From NCBI RefSeq assembly GCF_030348945.1, contig NZ_JAUCEN010000002.1, forward strand, positions 4,960,001 to 5,024,000: a DNA stretch of 64,000 nt. Reading direction: 5' to 3'. The notes under the pieces are model-generated. The model saw only the letters and a program-made list of their open reading frames with translations. It was not told where the DNA came from and made no database searches. Position numbers and translations under genes: made by a program. The DNA is from Peribacillus sp. ACCC06369. Lineage in GTDB: Bacteria; Bacillota; Bacilli; Bacillales; DSM-1321. Positions 57,143-64,000 of this stretch are shown one piece after another. Numbering within the stretch: the stretch's first letter is position 1; each line of letters begins with the position of its first letter.

Positions 57143-57156
57143 TGTAACCGTTTTCT
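57143..57156. promoter_or_regulatory. Candidate cre (CcpA) site in the lsr promoter region
   Basis: The minus strand reads AGAAAACGGTTACA, matching the cre consensus TGWAANCGNTNWCA at 13 of 14 positions (first base differs). It lies about 20 bp downstream of the probable lsrA -10 box, a position typical for CcpA repression. Confidence 0.6.
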
Positions 57157-57169
57157 TAAGGATACTTCA

Positions 57170-57198
57170 GTTATAATTCAATACATTTTATTAAGTAA
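57170..57198 (-). promoter_or_regulatory. Possible sigma-A-type promoter of lsrACDBF
   Basis: On the minus strand, TTACTT (57198-57193) and TATAAC (57175-57170) are 17 nt apart. The -35 match is weak (3 of 6). Confidence 0.4.
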
Positions 57199-57385
57199 GC
57201 ATCACTTTATTCACATTTTAATTATTTTGATTATTCAAAAAATGCGATTAATTTATTTAGTGATAATAAATTTCAAAACTGAATATACATAAAAACGGCT
57301 TAAAATATACGTTTATTCTTATTCTCCCGCTATGACAAAATCGTTAACATTTTATATTTATCTTGTTATTATTTTTAATTTTTCA

Positions 57386-57416
57386 AAACAAATATTTATA
57401 GATGAATATTTTGTTT
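57386..57416. promoter_or_regulatory. Palindrome upstream of lsrR, possible LsrR operator
   Basis: AAACAAATATT and AATATTTTGTTT are near-perfect inverted repeats (one base longer on the right) around an 8-nt centre. It lies 33 bp upstream of the lsrR start in an AT-rich divergent region of about 365 bp. SorC-type regulators bind such sites, but AT-richness makes chance palindromes likely. Confidence 0.35.
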
Positions 57417-57448
57417 AAATCCAAATAATGATAAAAGAGTGATGAAAA

Positions 57449-58366
57449 ATGACATATGAGAATGACTTAATCGTAAAAATTGCTTGGCAGTATTATATTG
57501 AAGGATTGACTCAAAATGAAATCTCTAAATCTCTAAACCTATCTAGAATGAGGGTGATTAAATACCTCGAAAAAGCCAAAACAAACAATGTTATACAATT
57601 CAAAATTAACTTAGAAAAATTGGATAATCTGACGATCCAAAATAAGATTAAAGAAAAATACAATTTGAAGGATATTTATATTGTCCCAACCACCCATGAC
57701 AATACAGTTGACAGCCTTACAATCGCTGCTGCTCAATACATTGAAGATCGAATTACAAGCGACACAATGATAAGTATAGGTTACGGAGAAGCAGTATCGA
57801 AAACCCTGGGACACTTACAAATATCTACTAAATATAAAATTACTTTTGTATCTTTGTCTGGCGGCGTAAAGTTCTACATGCCCACAGCAATAGATACAAG
57901 ATCCGATTACTATACGAATCCAAATTATAATCACTACATTGTTCCTACTCCCCTACTCGTATCTTCAAAAGATATTGCAGATCATTTGCTAGAGGAAAAA
58001 CCGGTAAAAAAAATATTAGAAATGATTCCTTATTCTAATATTACTGTAATAGGAATTGGTGCTCTTAATGATCGTGCGACTTTAGTTAAAGAAGGATACC
58101 TAAATGCGAATGATTTTGAAATTTTAAAAACAAAGGGCGCTGTTGGCGATTTACTAAGCCAGTTTTACGACATAAATGGTCATGTTCTAGATTTAGATTT
58201 TCATAAAAAGCTGATTAGTACTGAAATTGATGTATTAAAATCACTTAATCATGTTGTAGCAGTTGCAGGAGGCCTTGATAAAAAGGATGCAATAATAGGT
58301 GCGCTTAAGGGGGGATACATAGATGTACTAATTACTGATGAATTGGTAGCTCAAAGTTTGGTTTAA
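57449..58366 (+). CDS. lsrR: AI-2 responsive transcriptional regulator LsrR
   Basis: A 305-aa SorC/DeoR-type regulator. The N-terminal HTH is WQYYIEGLTQNEISKSLNLS and RMRVIKYLEKAK. The C-terminal sugar-binding domain has ISIGYGEAVSKTL, VSLSGGVKF, VIGIGALND and GAVGDLLSQFYDINGH. By analogy it represses lsrACDBF and itself until phospho-AI-2 binds. Start ATG 57449 follows a weak GAGTGATG. It is the first gene of lsrR-lsrK, divergent from lsrA. Confidence 0.92.
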   Translation: MTYENDLIVKIAWQYYIEGLTQNEISKSLNLSRMRVIKYLEKAKTNNVIQFKINLEKLDNLTIQNKIKEKYNLKDIYIVPTTHDNTVDSLTIAAAQYIEDRITSDTMISIGYGEAVSKTLGHLQISTKYKITFVSLSGGVKFYMPTAIDTRSDYYTNPNYNHYIVPTPLLVSSKDIADHLLEEKPVKKILEMIPYSNITVIGIGALNDRATLVKEGYLNANDFEILKTKGAVGDLLSQFYDINGHVLDLDFHKKLISTEIDVLKSLNHVVAVAGGLDKKDAIIGALKGGYIDVLITDELVAQSLV

Positions 58367-58410
58367 GGAGAACTTAAATGATTCAGTAAATCATTGAAAG
58401 GAAGGTAATT

Positions 58411-59976
58411 ATGGAAAAATACCTAATGGCTATAGATGCTGGAACCGGCAGTGTTAGAGTAATCTTATTTAATACATTAGGCCAGGAATTGTGTGTCACT
58501 CAATCTGAATGGACGCATAAAGAGGATAAGAGATATCCAGGATCAATGGATTTTGATATTAATCAAAATATCAAAATCATTACTGAACAAATAAAGGAAA
58601 CCATTACAAAAAGCAAAGTAGCTCCAAAAGATATTATCTCTATATCAACCACAAGTATGAGAGAAGCGATTGTCTTATATGACGAAGAAGGAAAAGAATT
58701 ATGGGCTTGTGCAAACGTAGATTCGCGGTCAAATGATGAAGTTTATAATCTTTATAGCATAAGCGATTCAATAGAATCTGATCTTTATAAGGTATCAGGT
58801 CAAACATTTTCCTTAGGAGCTATTCCAAGGATCCTTTGGATAAAAAATAATCTGCCAGAGACTTATAAAAAAATGAAGTATGTCACCATGCTCAATGACT
58901 GGATTACCTATCGTTTATCAGATGTCATTTCAGTAGAACCTTCAAACGGCTGTACAACCGGGCTATTTGATATTAAAGAAAGAGTTTGGGACTCTGAATT
59001 AGCTAACAAAGTAAATCTTAGGGAGGACATTTTTCCAATTGTTCATGAAAGTGGAACAGTTATTGGCAATGTCACCAAAAAAATGGCAACGCTTACAGGT
59101 TTAAGTCCAGAAACTTTAGTTGTAGCGGGTGGTGGAGATGCCCAGTTAGGATGCATTGGTGTTGGAGTTGTCAACGAAGGAGATGCAGCCGTTTTTGGGG
59201 GGAGTTTTTGGCAATACGAATATACCACGAATAATGTTGAAACCGATGACGAATGTAGAGTAAGAATTAATTGCCATGCTGTACCCAATACTTGGCAGTA
59301 TGAAGCAATTGCATTCTTCCCCGGTTTAGTAATGAGATGGTTTAGAGATGGTTTCTGTGAGCTTGAAAGGTATCTTCAAAATGAAACAGGAGAAAGTATT
59401 TATTCACAAATGGAAAAACGAGCACGTAACATACCAGCTGGCAGCTACGGTATGCTATGTACATTTTCCAATATAATGAACTATAAGTCTTGGAAACATG
59501 CAGCCCCAAGCTTTATCAATTACAAACTGGACTCAGAGAAATTTAATAAGGCAAGCTTTTACAGATCTATTATGGAAAATGCCGCCTTTGTAACAAAAGG
59601 AAATATTGAATTGGTTAATGAAATAACAAATACATCACCTGAGTCCATTATTTTTGCTGGTGGTGCATCAAAAAGCGATTTATGGTGTCAAATTGTTTCC
59701 GATGTACTTAACAAACCATTAAGAGTCCCCGTAGTTAGAGAATCAACTGCTCTTGGTGCTGCTATTTGTGCCGGAGTAGGTGCAAAAGTTTATAACGATT
59801 TCGATGATGCGATTTCAAAAGTAATTAAATTCGAAAAAACGTATTATCCAAATCACGAGAATAACGTAGTATATGAAGATTTATATAAAAAGTGGAAAGA
59901 TATTTACAAAAAACTACTAGAATTAGCAGACAACGATTTAACAGAACATATGTGGATAGCACCTGGATTAAAATAA
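58411..59976 (+). CDS. lsrK: Autoinducer-2 kinase LsrK
   Basis: A 521-aa FGGY-family carbohydrate kinase. The ATP/substrate start AIDAGTGSVRVILFN, the central AGGGDAQLGCIGVG and the C-terminal IFAGGASKSDLWCQIVSD are typical; the length and the neighbours make LsrK the best assignment rather than xylulokinase. It phosphorylates AI-2 at C5 after uptake, trapping it and creating the LsrR inducer. The start has GAAAGGAAGG upstream, 44 nt after lsrR. A MITE-like element starts one base after the stop codon. Confidence 0.92.
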   Translation: MEKYLMAIDAGTGSVRVILFNTLGQELCVTQSEWTHKEDKRYPGSMDFDINQNIKIITEQIKETITKSKVAPKDIISISTTSMREAIVLYDEEGKELWACANVDSRSNDEVYNLYSISDSIESDLYKVSGQTFSLGAIPRILWIKNNLPETYKKMKYVTMLNDWITYRLSDVISVEPSNGCTTGLFDIKERVWDSELANKVNLREDIFPIVHESGTVIGNVTKKMATLTGLSPETLVVAGGGDAQLGCIGVGVVNEGDAAVFGGSFWQYEYTTNNVETDDECRVRINCHAVPNTWQYEAIAFFPGLVMRWFRDGFCELERYLQNETGESIYSQMEKRARNIPAGSYGMLCTFSNIMNYKSWKHAAPSFINYKLDSEKFNKASFYRSIMENAAFVTKGNIELVNEITNTSPESIIFAGGASKSDLWCQIVSDVLNKPLRVPVVRESTALGAAICAGVGAKVYNDFDDAISKVIKFEKTYYPNHENNVVYEDLYKKWKDIYKKLLELADNDLTEHMWIAPGLK

Positions 59977-59977
59977 A

Positions 59978-60210
59978 GGCTGTTTCGCATACTTTGTTGC
60001 TTTTAAATGATATTTACACGATGATCAAGGGTTGATTTCCGTTTTAAGGTACTCGCTTTCCGCGGGCGGTCTCAGGAGCCTCCTCAGTGCTTTGCACTTG
60101 CGGGGTTCTCCCTCAACACGCTTCTTCCGCAGGAGTCTCGCATATCCGTTACAATCAACATCAGCTCGAATTTGTTACTTGCAAAAACAACAAACTCTAC
60201 GAAAAGAGCC
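59978..60210. mobile_element. MITE-like element with TIRs and 8-bp target duplication
   Basis: The left end GGCTGTTTCGCATACTTTG and the right end, read in reverse complement, GGCTCTTTTCGTAGAGTTTG form imperfect terminal inverted repeats of about 28 bp. AAAATAAA flanks both sides (59970-59977 and 60211-60218), a likely 8-bp target duplication. The 233-bp interior has a GC-rich, partly self-complementary centre (TTCCGCGGGCGG to CCGCAGGAGTCTCGC). No transposase is encoded. The type recalls intergenic repeats seen in Bacillaceae genomes. Confidence 0.85.
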
Positions 60211-60236
60211 AAAATAAATGATATGGAGTGATTACA

Positions 60237-60590
60237 ATGTCAATTGTTAACGAGAATGAAAGAGAATATAGATTTGGAGATAGCGGTCCAAAATATCTTT
60301 TAAAAGGACCAAGAATGAATTTTGGAATTGTTGTTTTAAAGCCTGGACAAGATTTCCCTGCCCATTATCATAATATCATGGAAGAAAACTTCTTTATCCT
60401 CGAAGGAGAATTAGAAATACATATTGATAATGAAGTTTCCACATGTAAAAAGGGAGATTTTATCCATGTTGAACCAAAAAAAGTTCATTATTTAATAAAT
60501 AAAGGGAATACAGACTTTAAAGCTGCCTTTATGCTTTCTCCTTACCAAGAAAAAGATAAAGTAGAAGTAGATTATAAACCAACTGTTTAA
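60237..60590 (+). CDS. Small cupin protein of the lsr locus
   Basis: A 117-aa single-domain cupin. Motif 1 is PAHYHNIMEENFFILEGELEI, with His, His, and Glu metal ligands, and motif 2 is GDFIHVEPKKVHYLIN, with the fourth His. A metal-dependent isomerase, epimerase or dioxygenase-like role is typical. Start ATG 60237 follows GGAGTGA. Without the MITE upstream it would begin 19 nt after lsrK, so it was probably the third gene of lsrRK. No LsrG-like gene is visible, so it may act on phospho-AI-2; this is inference. Confidence 0.85.
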   Translation: MSIVNENEREYRFGDSGPKYLLKGPRMNFGIVVLKPGQDFPAHYHNIMEENFFILEGELEIHIDNEVSTCKKGDFIHVEPKKVHYLINKGNTDFKAAFMLSPYQEKDKVEVDYKPTV

Positions 60591-60989
60591 CTTTTTGAAG
60601 TGGTCAAATGTGCGGGGAAAATGATCTTTCGAAGTCCATCATCACTACTTATGTATAAATGAATAAGGTTATAAAGAATAACTGACACTTAAGTGATTGC
60701 TCGTTTCCGTTATGAAAGAGGTAATAATTTTCGTAAAACCCTTTTCATTTTTTTATTCGTTGGCCATTGCACTTCAAATAATCATTCAATCACGATTTGA
60801 ACCAAAGCCCTTTTTCCCTCCAATTACAGAAAAAGCCCGAAAGGTCATGTATCATAACCTCCCGGTCTTTTTTCCCTCCGTTTACGCAGAATCCTCCGCT
60901 TTCTCTTGGACCCTACCGGTAAAATTCAACCGAGGAAACCTAGAAACTTATTATTTCAAGACTATATCATATACTCCAAATCGAAACGC
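60591..60989. other. Intergenic region between the cupin and DUF948-like genes
   Basis: About 400 bp. It holds an imperfect terminator near 60.85 kb. A 137-codon frame on the plus strand crosses the terminator and has no ribosome site or family resemblance, so I do not call it. Confidence 0.5.
60832..60873. terminator. Bidirectional terminator with interrupted stem
   Basis: AAAG-CCCG-AGGT-ATG pairs with CAT-ACCT-CGG-CTTT with three small mismatched positions and is followed by a T-run. It can end the cupin transcript and the opposing DUF948-like gene. Confidence 0.65.
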
Positions 60990-61313
60990 TTATGCTCTGT
61001 TTCTAAGCTTCCACTTGTCACCTTTTATTGAAAACCAAATATTTTTGAAGGGCTCCGGTGTTTGTTTAGCAGCATCAACCGTATATTGTACGGCCTCTTT
61101 TTTATATTGAACATCATCAGTGATTCCTTGCTGTGTCATGGCGAGTTGGTCCGTCTCAGATTTAATCTGCTCCGTTTTTGCCTGAATGCGTGTAACAGTT
61201 TTATTCACATTTTCAATTGTCGGTTTGGAATCCTTAAATGTTTTGAAAGCGAAAAAGGCTAAATAGATAATCGATCCGATAAAGAGGGCAAGACTAATAT
61301 ATACAATAACCAC
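60990..61313 (-). CDS. DUF948-like membrane-anchored protein
   Basis: A 107-aa protein with one N-terminal membrane helix (about residues 2-23) and a coiled-coil, Lys/Glu/Gln-rich body (NVNKTVTRIQAKTEQIKSETDQL). The pattern fits the DUF948/YtxG-like group of general-stress proteins. Function is unknown. The start is GTG or ATG near 61313; the preceding AAAGGAGG supports it. Confidence 0.78.
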   Translation of the reverse strand: MVIVYISLALFIGSIIYLAFFAFKTFKDSKPTIENVNKTVTRIQAKTEQIKSETDQLAMTQQGITDDVQYKKEAVQYTVDAAKQTPEPFKNIWFSIKGDKWKLRNRA

Positions 61314-61432
61314 CTATGATTCCTCCTTTTATTTTACCTTTACTATACCCATAATACTTGAGCAAAAAACGAATCCCCATGTATTTTCTTTTATGCCTGG
61401 TCATATTATTGAAAGAAAAAGGAGGAATGAAA

Positions 61433-61612
61433 ATGAATCACATGCCTCTACTTAAAGCCTGTTTTAAAGCTGGTGTACACTTCATTAGAAATATGACCAT
61501 ACAGCAGGCTGCCACAATCGCAGGAATCATTTTTTTAATCATTCATCCAGAAGTTTTAAGCCCCATTTGGCTTACATTGGCTACGTCCGTCTTGATTTTG
61601 CTCCTGCTTTGA
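61433..61612 (+). CDS. Small membrane protein of unknown function
   Basis: A 59-aa peptide with a polar start and two hydrophobic stretches (AATIAGIIFLII and IWLTLATSVLILLLL), suggesting a hairpin in the membrane. AAGGAGG is 7 nt before ATG 61433, a good ribosome site; an in-frame ATG at 61427 is too close to it. No family is recognised. Confidence 0.45.
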   Translation: MNHMPLLKACFKAGVHFIRNMTIQQAATIAGIIFLIIHPEVLSPIWLTLATSVLILLLL

Positions 61613-61979
61613 AGATTGTTGAAAACCTCTTTAGCGACCTCCCGCATACTGGTTCCACTAAGGACCGCTTCAATACCCCTGCATTCGAAACAAGAAAACG
61701 AGGGGACATACTGACATTTCCCTCTTGGTGACAATAGGCGAATGAAGTAAACATTAAAAAGTACATACGGGACAAGAAGGCAAAACGCAAAAATATGAAA
61801 ATACGATATTTCGATATGACCTCCTTATTCAAAACCTTCACCACGATTGAAACCCATAGGCACATTTTTAATATCGGAAGTATAATCCCCTTTAATAAAA
61901 CAGGTTAAGTGACCACGTCCATCCATGGATATTACACTTGCTGCCGAAGGGGATTTCCTTATACATTCCTGTCTATAAA

Positions 61980-62003
61980 GTTTAATCAAACGATTGATTA
62001 AAC
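61980..62003. promoter_or_regulatory. 24-bp palindrome resembling a TetR-family operator
   Basis: GTTTAATCAA and TTGATTAAAC are perfect arms around ACGA. ATCAA-N-CG-TTGAT cores are common in TetR/AcrR operators. No TetR-type gene is adjacent, and the site lies 160 bp upstream of the RraA-like gene. Confidence 0.6.
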
Positions 62004-62098
62004 ATGGATTTGTCTTGAACTCCTTCTATAAGCAGAACTTCCCTCCCCCTTCATTTAATGATTACACCAGATTTACCATTTTATCAAACGCGAAACTA

Positions 62099-62126
62099 TT
62101 AGAAAATTACAAAATTTGTGTATAAT
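62099..62126 (+). promoter_or_regulatory. Probable sigma-A promoter of the RraA-like gene
   Basis: TTAGAA (62099-62104) and perfect TATAAT (62121-62126) are 16 nt apart; transcription would begin near 62133. Confidence 0.5.
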
Positions 62127-62164
62127 TAGGCTATATTCATTAACACTCAAGGAGGAATCATATC

Positions 62165-62785
62165 ATGGATACTCTCATTCAACAGTTCATGAATTTGCCT
62201 ACAACGGCCATTTCAGATGCAATGGAAGGATTGAACAATCTGGAATCAGCGATTAAACCCTTAAAAGAAGAATATCATTTTGCCGGACGTGCTTTAACCG
62301 TACAGATGCCCGTCGGTGATAATTCAGCGGTTTTAAAAGCAATCGGTGAAGCAAGTCCTGGGGATATAATAGTCGTTGACAGCAAAGGCGATACATACCG
62401 GGCTATTGCAGGAGACTTTGTTGTCGGCATGATGCAGACAATGGAAATTGGCGCCCTCGTAGTTGATGGTGTCATTCGTGATCTTAAAGCGGTTAAAGAT
62501 CTGAATTTCCCTGTATTCAGTAAAGGGACGACGGTTGCCTCAAGCGGCAAGGCTGGTGTAGGACAAACCAATATCCCCATTTCCTGTGGAGGTGTCACCG
62601 TATTTCCAGAGGACATTATCATAGGGGACATAGATGGAGTCGTGGTCGTGCCACAAGCCATGGGTGAAGAAATCCTGAACAAAGCAAAAGATAAAATCTT
62701 AAAGGATGAACGGCGTGCAGAAAAATATGCAGGCAAGCCTGATGAAATAAGAAAGTATATCGCCATGATGACCAACAAAGCATAA
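62165..62785 (+). CDS. RraA-like protein (possible HMG/oxaloacetate aldolase)
   Basis: A 206-aa RraA/MenG-like fold protein. GDIIVVDSKGD, GALVVDGVIRDLKAVKDLNFPVFSKGTT and the late GDIDGVVVVP are diagnostic. The GVIRD region carries the Arg and Asp used for substrate and metal binding in 4-hydroxy-4-methyl-2-oxoglutarate aldolases, which also decarboxylate oxaloacetate. Start ATG has AAGGAGG upstream. No pathway genes are adjacent, so the true substrate is open. Confidence 0.87.
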   Translation: MDTLIQQFMNLPTTAISDAMEGLNNLESAIKPLKEEYHFAGRALTVQMPVGDNSAVLKAIGEASPGDIIVVDSKGDTYRAIAGDFVVGMMQTMEIGALVVDGVIRDLKAVKDLNFPVFSKGTTVASSGKAGVGQTNIPISCGGVTVFPEDIIIGDIDGVVVVPQAMGEEILNKAKDKILKDERRAEKYAGKPDEIRKYIAMMTNKA

Positions 62786-62802
62786 TATTCCTTTTGCATA
62801 TA

Positions 62803-62842
62803 AAAAACAGGCAGGAAGCAATGGCTTCCTGCCTGTTCTTTT
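62803..62842. terminator. Bidirectional terminator between rraA-like and ltaS-type genes
   Basis: A long perfect stem ACAGGCAGGAAGC / GCTTCCTGCCTGT with a 4-nt loop, T-rich on the right and A-rich on the left, between two convergent genes. Confidence 0.92.
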
Positions 62843-62850
62843 CATTAAGC

Positions 62851-64000
62851 TTATTTATCTTTATCGGTCCCGTCTTCCTTTGAGCCTTCTTCTTCATATG
62901 TGTAATCATAATTAGCAGGGTCAATCGGTTTAAAGCCATTTGGAGTATAGAAACGGAGTAAGTCACCGTTCACGACTTGGTCGGATAAATTGAGCATCGT
63001 TTCAACTCTCGTCTTGTAATTGAGGATGTCATCATTTTCCTCGACCATTTCCCCTGTATCCGTATCGTAGTATTTCCCTTTAATGGAAGTGACATCCGGT
63101 GTTACAAAATCACCATTCCTGAAAGGTACCACTTCATTATGATCTTTTGATAATAAATCCGAACCGAATTGTACATAATCTTTAGATTCAATTCCTAACA
63201 GATGCAATAAAGTCGGGAGAAGGTCAATTTGTCCTCCGTATTGGTGCATTTCCCCGCCTTCGACACCTGGAACATGAATCAATAATGGTACACGTTGCAA
63301 TTGGGCATTCTCAAATGCGTCAACATCCTTGCCAAGCACTTTTGACATGGCTTCTTTATGGTTTTCGGAAATACCATAGTGATCACCATACATAACGATT
63401 ACCGAGTTATCATAAAGACCGGATTCCTTCAGATAATCGAAAAACTCTTTAAGCGCCTCATCGGCATAGCGTGCAGTTTGGAAGTAACTATCAACGGAAG
63501 CATCGCCTGTCGTATGCTTACCGATTGTTGCTTTTTCCTGGTCCATGGCATATGGGAAATGATGAGATACCGTTATGAATTTTGTATAGAAAGGCTGTTT
63601 AAGCGTTTCTAACATAGGAATCGATTCTTTAAAGAAAGGCTTATCCATTAATCCATAACTTAGAACTTCCTCTTTATTTTCCATATTATAATGGTTTGCA
63701 TCGAAGAACTGATTAAAACCAAGAGACTTATACATATTATCCCGGTTCCAGAAAGATTTGTAGTTACCATGGAACACAGCAGATGTGTATCCTTGTTGTC
63801 CTAAAATCGCTGGTGCTGCTTGATAGGTATTTTGGGATCGGTTTGTGAATGCTGCACCCTGTGGTAAACCGAACAGGGAATTTTCGAGCATGAATTCAGC
63901 ATCCGCCGTTTTACCTTGGCCTACTTGATGGAAGAAATTATCAAAGTGCATGAAATCTGACTTATCTGCTGCAAGTGAGTTTAAAAATGGAGTAACTTCT
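62851..64000 (-). CDS. ltaS: Lipoteichoic acid synthase, N-terminal part beyond the window
   Basis: About 383 C-terminal residues of a sulfatase-fold LTA synthase are visible; the frame is open to the window edge, so the internal Met at 63951 is not the start. HGNYKSFWNRDNMYKSLGF, TVSHHFPYA, MYGDHYGISENH and VPLLIHVPG are the extracellular catalytic-domain motifs, with GDHYG holding metal ligands. It polymerises glycerol phosphate from phosphatidylglycerol. Bacillus has up to four paralogues (LtaS, YfnI, YqgS, YvgJ); the paralogue is not certain. The tail is acidic. Confidence 0.92.
   Translation of the reverse strand, partial: EVTPFLNSLAADKSDFMHFDNFFHQVGQGKTADAEFMLENSLFGLPQGAAFTNRSQNTYQAAPAILGQQGYTSAVFHGNYKSFWNRDNMYKSLGFNQFFDANHYNMENKEEVLSYGLMDKPFFKESIPMLETLKQPFYTKFITVSHHFPYAMDQEKATIGKHTTGDASVDSYFQTARYADEALKEFFDYLKESGLYDNSVIVMYGDHYGISENHKEAMSKVLGKDVDAFENAQLQRVPLLIHVPGVEGGEMHQYGGQIDLLPTLLHLLGIESKDYVQFGSDLLSKDHNEVVPFRNGDFVTPDVTSIKGKYYDTDTGEMVEENDDILNYKTRVETMLNLSDQVVNGDLLRFYTPNGFKPIDPANYDYTYEEEGSKEDGTDKDK

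Larger units (their letters stand above)
61613..62164. other. Intergenic region with a perfect palindrome
   Basis: About 550 bp without a supportable gene; short frames on the minus strand lack ribosome sites. A 24-bp palindrome lies at 61980-62003 and a probable promoter for the RraA-like gene at 62.1 kb. Confidence 0.5.

Noticed and set aside
60697..61110. A 137-codon plus-strand frame after the cupin gene
   Set aside because: No ribosome site or family resemblance; it runs through a probable terminator and into the 3' end of the opposing DUF948-like gene.
61543..61865. Two overlapping minus-strand frames after the 59-residue membrane protein
   Set aside because: No ribosome sites, unlikely composition and overlap with the better supported plus-strand gene.

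Overview
This window comes from an endospore-forming, low-GC Gram-positive bacterium of the family Bacillaceae. The gene order largely follows the Bacillus subtilis hom-yut-yun-suf-yus region, and the window holds spore coat, spore cortex, germination and YhcN-type lipoprotein genes. Codon use and several repeat types suggest a Peribacillus- or Bacillus-like genome, but the species cannot be fixed from the sequence alone.

Layout. (1) 1-14.7 kb: the 5' part of hom, an L,D-transpeptidase, then yutH, yutG, yutF, yutE, a DUF3055 gene, a small hydrophilic protein, yutD, yutC, lipA, lytH, yunB, a decayed HD-GYP gene, and yunC-yunD-yunE-yunF. (2) 14.7-20.1 kb: the sufCDSUB iron-sulfur assembly operon. 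(3) 20.7-25.2 kb: methionine uptake (metNPQ) and O-acetylhomoserine sulfhydrylase, each behind its own SAM riboswitch. (4) 25.3-34 kb: yusE, yusF, gcvH, yusI, the fadN-fadA-fadE beta-oxidation operon with a FadR operator, a YuzL-like peptide and proline dehydrogenase. (5) 34-39.7 kb: two CotF-like coat proteins, a RodA/FtsW-type protein and mntABCD with a candidate MntR box. (6) 39.8-45.2 kb: a 21-bp-period repeat array, a 30-residue membrane peptide, a LacI-type regulator, a permease behind a lysine riboswitch, and an oligo-1,6-glucosidase. (7) 45.2-49.7 kb: a gerA-type germinant receptor operon and a second YhcN-type lipoprotein. (8) 49.7-60.6 kb: an AT-rich accessory block with an autoinducer-2 (AI-2) system. 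(9) 60.6-64 kb: a DUF948-like protein, an RraA-like protein and the 3' part of a lipoteichoic acid synthase gene.

The most interesting part is the AI-2 block. lsrA-lsrC-lsrD-lsrB-lsrF runs leftward and ends at a terminator. lsrR-lsrK-cupin runs rightward. A CcpA-type cre site and a palindrome lie in the divergent promoter region. A 233-bp MITE-like element with terminal inverted repeats and an 8-bp target duplication sits between lsrK and the cupin gene. Removing it on paper puts the cupin start 19 nt after the lsrK stop, so the cupin was probably part of the lsrRK operon. No LsrG homologue is visible, so the cupin is a candidate for the missing phospho-AI-2 step. The flank carries a DJ-1/PfpI protein, a class II aldolase gene broken by one in-frame stop, and a remnant of an SMR efflux gene, which looks like a site of insertion and decay.

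All functions are assigned by reading motifs and by remembered family resemblance and synteny; no database search was run.
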